Shown in pieces: positions 59,253 through 64,000 of a stretch of 64,000 nt of DNA (positions are counted from its first letter, which is position 1; the number at the start of each line of letters is the position of its first letter). Made by a program: the position numbers and the translations under genes. The DNA comes from Catenulispora yoronensis (GTDB lineage: Bacteria > Actinomycetota > Actinomycetes > Streptomycetales > Catenulisporaceae): assembly GCF_039531695.1 (NCBI RefSeq), contig NZ_BAAAQN010000028.1, forward strand, positions 62,001-126,000, given 5' to 3'. The notes beneath the pieces were generated by a model. It was not told where the DNA came from. It saw nothing but the letters and a program-made list of their open reading frames with translations, and did not search any database.

Positions 59253-62200
59253 ATGGCGACCGAGGACCAACTGCGCCAGTACCTCAAACGCGTCACCGTC
59301 GAGCTCACCGACGCCCGCCGCCGCCTGGCCGAGGCCGACGACGCCCGGCTGGAGCCGATCGCCGTCATCGGCATGGCCTGCCGCTATCCCGGCGGCGGCT
59401 CGGTGGAGGAGTACTGGGACCTGCTGCGCTCCGGCCGCAGCGGCGTCGCCGAGGTGCCCGCCTCGCGATGGGACATCGACGAGTACTACGACCCGGACCG
59501 CGGCGCCCGCGGCGCGGTCTACACCCGCTACGGCGCGTTCCTGCCCGACATCGCGGGGTGGGACGCCGAGTTCTTCGGGGCCTCGCCGCAGGAGGCGCTG
59601 CGGATGGACCCGCATCAGCGGCTGCTGATGGAGCTGATGTGGGAAGGGCTGGAGAACGCCGGGACCGCGCCCTCGCGGCTGAAGGGCAGCCGGACCGCCG
59701 TGGCCGTCGGCTACATGGACACGGTGCAGTACGGCCGGCTGGAGACCGAGCGGCACGGCATGGAGGTCGCCGCCGATCCCTACTTCGGGCAGGGCGTGTC
59801 GGCCAGCGTCGTCGCCGGACGGCTGGCCTACCACTACGACCTGCGCGGACCGGCGGTCACGATCGACACGGCCTGCTCCTCCTCGCTGGTCGGGGTGCAC
59901 CTGGCCACACAGGCGCTGCAACGCGGTGAATGCGACCTGGCGGTGGCCGCCGGGACCTTCCTGATCATCCAGCCCGACACCTACGTCCAGGCCTGCGCCA
60001 CCTCGATGCTGGCCGCCGACGACCGCTGCAAGACCTTCGACAGCGGCGCCGACGGCTACGTGATGGGGGAGGGCGGCGGGCTCGTCGTCCTGGAGCGGCT
60101 GTCCTCCGCAGTGCGCAACGGCCGCCGGATCCGGGCGGTGGTGCGCGGCTCGGCCGTCAACCAGGACGGCCGCAGCAACGGCCTGACCGCGCCGAGCCGC
60201 GGCGCGCAGGTCGACGTGATCCGCCGCGCGCTGGCGGTGGCGCACGTGGAACCCGACGAGGTCGGCTACGTCGAGGCGCACGGCACCGGCACCAGACTCG
60301 GCGACGCGATCGAGCTCTCGGCCCTGCACGACGTCTTCGGCGGCCGCTCCAAGGACCGGCCGCTGCGGGTCGGCGCGGTGAAGACCAACATCGGGCACAC
60401 CCAGTCCGCCGCCGGCGTGGCCGGGCTGATCAAGACGGTGCTGGTGCTGGAGAACGGAGTGCTGCCGCCGATGCTGAACCTGGACGAGCCGGCCGGCTCG
60501 GTCCCCGAGGACGGCACCATCGAGCCGGTCACGGCCCCGACGGTGTGGCCGGACGAGGGTCGGCGGCGGATCGCCGGGGTGAGCTCCTTCGGCTGGTCGG
60601 GGACCAACGCGCACCTGGTGGTGGAGGCGGCCCCGGTCCAGGGATTCGGGGGCGAGAGCGCCGCCGGGAGCACGGCCCTGGTGAGCTCGGCTTCGCCGGC
60701 GCAGCTGAGCCCGGCTGGTTCCGGCGACTCGGCGGGCACGGGTTCGGCCGCGGCTGCCGGTCCGACCGCGACCGTCGGCCTTGCCACAGCTACAGCTACA
60801 GCGACAACCACAGCTACAGCGACAACCACGGCTACCGGCACCGGCTCGGCCACGGCTGCCGGCCTTGCCACGGCTACCGCGACCACTACGGCTGCTGGTA
60901 CTGGCTCGGCCGAGGCCACCGGTCTCGCCACCGCTGGGGGTCCGACTCGGAGCTCGATCCCTGACACCGCTCGGGCCTCGGCGGACACCGCTTTGGCAGA
61001 TACCGCTCCGGGCGCCCATACCCTGCCGATCTCGGCAGCCACCGCCCCGGCCCTGGCCGCGCAGTTCACCACGCTGGCGGCCTGGCTCACCCAGCACTCC
61101 GACCTGGACCTCGCCGACATTGCTCACACCCTGGCCGTCGGCCGCTCCGAGCTGGACTACCGCCGGGCCCTGATCTGCACGGACACCGCCGACGCCGTCC
61201 GTCGCCTCACCGAGGCGGCAGCCGCCGCGAGCGGCTCGAGCGCCGCGCGTGCTCATGCCCGTCCGACCGTCGCCTTCCTGCTCCCCGGCGTCGGCGACCA
61301 CTATGCGGGTCTGGGACGCGGTCTCTACCGCACCGAACCGGTCTACGCCGCGGCCGTCGACCGGTGCGTGGCGATCGTCGCAGAGCGCTGCGGTGTCGAC
61401 CTCGGACCGCTGTTCCTCGCCGAACCCGAGGCGCCGGCACCCGGCGGGTTCCTGGCGGCGGCGCCGGAGCCGGCCGACGACCCGATGCACGAGGCCGAGA
61501 CCGCGCATCCGTTCCTGTTCACCGTCGAGTACGCCCTGGCCCAGCTCCTCGCGCACCGCGGCATCACGCCCGACGTGCTCGTCGGCTACAGCCTCGGCGA
61601 GTACGTCGCGGCGTGCCTGGCCGGGGTCTTCGCCCTCGAAGACGCCCTCCCGGTGGTCGTCGAGCGCGCCCGCATGATCGCCGCCGCGCCGGCCGGCCGG
61701 ATGCTGGCCGTCGCCGCCGACGAGCAGACCGTGCGGGCGGCCGTCGAGGCCGCCGGGGCCGAGGTGGACATCGCCGCGCTCAACGGGCCGTCGATGACCG
61801 TGGTCAGCGGCGACGCCGACGGGATCGAGACGCTGGCCCGGCACCTGCCCGAGGCCGGAATCGCCTCCCGCGCGCTGCGTTCGGCGCACGCGTTCCACTC
61901 CACCCTGCTGGAGCCGGCCCGCGAGAAGCTGGCCGCCCTGCTCGCGACGGTGCCGCGGCAGGCCCCGACGACCACCATCATCTCCAACCGCACCGGGCGC
62001 ACCCTCACCGCCGAGGAGGCGATCTCCGCCGACTACTGGGCCGACCACCTGGTCAGCCCGGTCCGGTTCGCCGACGGCGCGCGCCACTGCGCCGAGCTCG
62101 GCGTCGACACCTACGTCGAGCTCGGTGCCGGGCAGACGCTCGGCGGCCTGGTGCGGCAGAACATCCGCGGCGTCGTGCCGCTCAGCGCGAGCAACGGCGC

Positions 62201-64000
62201 GAGCAGCGGCGCGAGCAGCGGCGCGAGCAGCGGCGCGAGCAGCGGATCCGGTGCCGTCCCCGTCCCAGTCCCCATCCCGACGATCGTCGGCACCCTCCCG
62301 GTGCTGTGGCAGTCGGACGAACGCCCCGACGACCGGACCGAGTTGGCCGCCGCGTGCGGCCGCATGTGGGAGAGCGGGGCGCCGGTCGACTGGTCGGTAG
62401 TCGGAGCCACAGCCGGAGCCACGGCCGGCGGTGCCGGCACCGATGGCCCGGCCGGGACCGCCGCGCGGATCGTCACGCTGCCGAGCTATCCCTTCCAGCG
62501 GACCAGGTTCTGGCCCGAGGGCGAGGCGGCGCCCGCGCGGTCCAGGCCGAAGTCCTCGGCGCCGTCAGACCTCTGCTACGTGCAGTCCTGGCGGCAGGAC
62601 GCCACGCGCAAGACCTCTGCGACGCTCACCCTGCCCGGCCCGCTGGTGGTCTTCCCCGACGCGAGCGGCCTGGGCGCGGAACTCGCCGCCCTCGCCTCCG
62701 CCGCGGGCATCCAGGCCGTCGAGATCGCCCCGGGCACCGGACCCGACGAACTCCGCGAGCTGTTCGCAGGGCTCGAAGGCCCGGTCCACGTCGTCCATCT
62801 GGGCGGCAGCTTCACCGAACTGCTCCACATCCTCCAGTCCGGACAGGCGGCCCGCCTGCTCACCGTGACCCGCGGCGCCGCCGAGATCGTCGGCGGCGAC
62901 GTCACCGACCCGGACCAGGCAGCGACCCACGGCTTGGGACGCGTGGCCCGCTACGAGTACGCCGGGCTGACCTGGCAGGGCGTCGACCTCGACGCCAAGA
63001 GCACCGCCGCCGACCTGGTCCGCGAACTGCTCGACGGGCAGCCCGGCACCCTGGCCGGCTGGCGCAACGGCCGCCGGTGGATCCAGGACTGGGCGATCGT
63101 GCCCACGCCGGACGCGCCGGACGCCCCGAACACGCCGGACGGCCCGGACGCCGGAGACCCGGACCCGGTGTGGCGCCCCGACGGCGTCTACCTGATCACC
63201 GGCGGCACCCGCGGCCTGGGCCTGGGCCTGGCCCGCCACCTGGTGCGCTCCGGCGTCCGCAAGCTCGCCCTGGTGAGCCGCAGCCCGCAGGACGCCGACA
63301 TCGCGGACCTCGAAGCCGCCGGTGCGCAGGTCCTGCTGCTCGCCGCCGACACCGGCGCCCCGGACCAGCTGCGCAGCGCCCTGAAACAGTGCCGCGAGCG
63401 GTTCGGCGCACTGCACGGCGTGGTCCACGCCGCCGGCCGCCCGGCCAGCGGCATGATCCAGCGGCAGACCCCCGAGGAGGCCGAGGCCGTCTTCGCGCCG
63501 AAGACCAGGGCGATGGGCCCGTTCATCGAACTGCTCGACTCCGACGATCCGCCCGAGCTGCTCGTCCTGTACTCGTCGGCGATCACCGCGCTCGGCGGCA
63601 TCGGCGAGGGCGACTACTGCGCCGCCAACACGGTGCTCGACGCCTACGGCGCGGCCCTGTCCGGCTCCGCCCCGGCCACCAGGGTCCTGACCGTCGCCTG
63701 GGGCCCGTGGCTGCACGACGACTGGCAGGTCGCGGCCCTGGAGAGCGCCGGCGGCGGCCTGGCCGACAAGGTCCGCGCGCACCGCGAGCGGTACGGCTTC
63801 GAGGAGGAGGCCGGCTGCGCCTACCTGGACCGGCTGATCCGCACCGGCCACGGCAGCGTCGTGGCCATGCGGCAGACGATGGAGGAGGCGCTGGCCGAAT
63901 GGTCGGCGATCCTCGACATCGACTCCCTGGTCGGCATGGTCGCGGCGCGCGGCAGTGCCGAACGCTTCCCCCGGCCCGGACTGCGCACCGAGTTCGCCGC
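59253..64000 (+). CDS. Type I polyketide synthase module 3: KS-AT-KR..., runs off the right edge
   Basis: About 1583 residues are visible. The N-terminus (MATEDQLRQYLKR) is nearly the same docking region as in PKS2. KS has Cys208 and HGTGT. The AT is atypical: PGVGDHY replaces the usual PGQGxQ, and the nucleophile is in GYSLGEY (Ser about 780) with HAFH (879-882), indicating malonyl-CoA. A short variable region precedes a KR (TGGTRGLG about 1316; SSAITALGG...GDYCAAN) that lacks the LDD motif and has no Trp at the A-type position. No DH or ER lies between AT and KR. The ACP and any further module lie beyond the edge. Ala/Thr/Gly repeats (60780-60930) and a fourfold 12-bp repeat (62196-62243) mark linkers. 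It is absent as a full gene only because of the window end. Confidence 0.92.
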   Translation, partial: MATEDQLRQYLKRVTVELTDARRRLAEADDARLEPIAVIGMACRYPGGGSVEEYWDLLRSGRSGVAEVPASRWDIDEYYDPDRGARGAVYTRYGAFLPDIAGWDAEFFGASPQEALRMDPHQRLLMELMWEGLENAGTAPSRLKGSRTAVAVGYMDTVQYGRLETERHGMEVAADPYFGQGVSASVVAGRLAYHYDLRGPAVTIDTACSSSLVGVHLATQALQRGECDLAVAAGTFLIIQPDTYVQACATSMLAADDRCKTFDSGADGYVMGEGGGLVVLERLSSAVRNGRRIRAVVRGSAVNQDGRSNGLTAPSRGAQVDVIRRALAVAHVEPDEVGYVEAHGTGTRLGDAIELSALHDVFGGRSKDRPLRVGAVKTNIGHTQSAAGVAGLIKTVLVLENGVLPPMLNLDEPAGSVPEDGTIEPVTAPTVWPDEGRRRIAGVSSFGWSGTNAHLVVEAAPVQGFGGESAAGSTALVSSASPAQLSPAGSGDSAGTGSAAAAGPTATVGLATATATATTTATATTTATGTGSATAAGLATATATTTAAGTGSAEATGLATAGGPTRSSIPDTARASADTALADTAPGAHTLPISAATAPALAAQFTTLAAWLTQHSDLDLADIAHTLAVGRSELDYRRALICTDTADAVRRLTEAAAAASGSSAARAHARPTVAFLLPGVGDHYAGLGRGLYRTEPVYAAAVDRCVAIVAERCGVDLGPLFLAEPEAPAPGGFLAAAPEPADDPMHEAETAHPFLFTVEYALAQLLAHRGITPDVLVGYSLGEYVAACLAGVFALEDALPVVVERARMIAAAPAGRMLAVAADEQTVRAAVEAAGAEVDIAALNGPSMTVVSGDADGIETLARHLPEAGIASRALRSAHAFHSTLLEPAREKLAALLATVPRQAPTTTIISNRTGRTLTAEEAISADYWADHLVSPVRFADGARHCAELGVDTYVELGAGQTLGGLVRQNIRGVVPLSASNGASSGASSGASSGASSGSGAVPVPVPIPTIVGTLPVLWQSDERPDDRTELAAACGRMWESGAPVDWSVVGATAGATAGGAGTDGPAGTAARIVTLPSYPFQRTRFWPEGEAAPARSRPKSSAPSDLCYVQSWRQDATRKTSATLTLPGPLVVFPDASGLGAELAALASAAGIQAVEIAPGTGPDELRELFAGLEGPVHVVHLGGSFTELLHILQSGQAARLLTVTRGAAEIVGGDVTDPDQAATHGLGRVARYEYAGLTWQGVDLDAKSTAADLVRELLDGQPGTLAGWRNGRRWIQDWAIVPTPDAPDAPNTPDGPDAGDPDPVWRPDGVYLITGGTRGLGLGLARHLVRSGVRKLALVSRSPQDADIADLEAAGAQVLLLAADTGAPDQLRSALKQCRERFGALHGVVHAAGRPASGMIQRQTPEEAEAVFAPKTRAMGPFIELLDSDDPPELLVLYSSAITALGGIGEGDYCAANTVLDAYGAALSGSAPATRVLTVAWGPWLHDDWQVAALESAGGGLADKVRAHRERYGFEEEAGCAYLDRLIRTGHGSVVAMRQTMEEALAEWSAILDIDSLVGMVAARGSAERFPRPGLRTEFA
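62196..62243 (+). repeat. 12-bp tandem repeat, four copies, in PKS3
   Basis: GGCGCGAGCAGC is repeated exactly four times and encodes GASS units in the linker after the AT domain. The period keeps the reading frame, so copy number can change without breaking the protein. Confidence 0.9.

Noticed and set aside
50768..59374. Very long open frame on the minus strand opposite PKS1 and PKS2 (2868 codons)
   Set aside because: It is antisense to PKS genes with clear catalytic motifs, its translation is Gly/Arg/Gln-rich without domains, and long antisense frames are expected at this GC content.

Overview
The window is very GC-rich, has short intergenic gaps, many GTG starts, stop/start overlaps (ATGA, GTGA), rare TTA leucine codons, and many LuxR-type regulators. 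All of this points to an antibiotic-producing actinobacterium such as a Streptomyces or Catenulispora relative. The genus cannot be fixed from the sequence.

Region A (1-9617, minus strand) is the end of a nonribosomal peptide cluster. Read in the direction of transcription it is: a large LuxR-family (LAL) regulator; a glutamate mutase small subunit; a glutamate mutase large subunit fused in frame to a class II aminoacyl-tRNA-synthetase-like (asparagine synthetase-like) domain; a glutamate-synthase-type FMN protein; an MFS exporter; an MbtH protein; and an NRPS beginning with an adenylation domain that runs off the left edge. From glmS onward the genes overlap or nearly touch. The likely job is to make 3-methylaspartate, or an amidated or otherwise modified derivative, for the peptide.

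Region B (9801-11630) holds a 54-residue secreted peptide and a secreted S53 (sedolisin-type) peptidase. Region C (11645-25191, minus strand) is a tightly coupled five-gene operon: a DUF4132-like protein, a 1701-residue protein of unknown function, a MoxR AAA+ ATPase, a DUF5682-VWA protein and a SWIM zinc-finger protein. It is the best candidate for a poorly described system. The VWA gene carries a 22-base G homopolymer upstream of its VWA domain, a TTA codon and a long Ala/Pro/Thr-rich insert. Region D (25486-34719, plus strand) contains a secreted Cys-containing protein, a Tat-exported phosphoesterase with propeller and Ig-like repeats, an S-adenosylmethionine methyltransferase, a histidine kinase/response regulator pair, a 13-14 copy 11-bp tandem repeat and a GT39-type membrane glycosyltransferase.

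Region E (34710-64000) is the start of a type I polyketide cluster. A degenerate aldo/keto reductase diverges from a leuA-like gene that is translationally coupled to a second LAL regulator. Converging on that is a phosphopantetheinyl transferase downstream of a cytosolic two-component system. A LuxR/TrmB-like regulator leads into three PKS genes. PKS1 has a KSQ loading module (methylmalonyl-type AT) and a KS-AT-DH-KR-ACP module. PKS2 is KS(malonyl)AT-DH-KR-ACP. PKS3 is KS-AT-KR... and runs off the right edge. The predicted start of the product is a propionyl unit extended through two reduced/dehydrated modules. A GGTGTAGGGG box occurs in both divergent regulatory regions of this cluster and may mark a shared operator.

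Regions A and E could be one split cluster or two. The window cannot decide this. No tRNA, rRNA, CRISPR array or transposase was seen.
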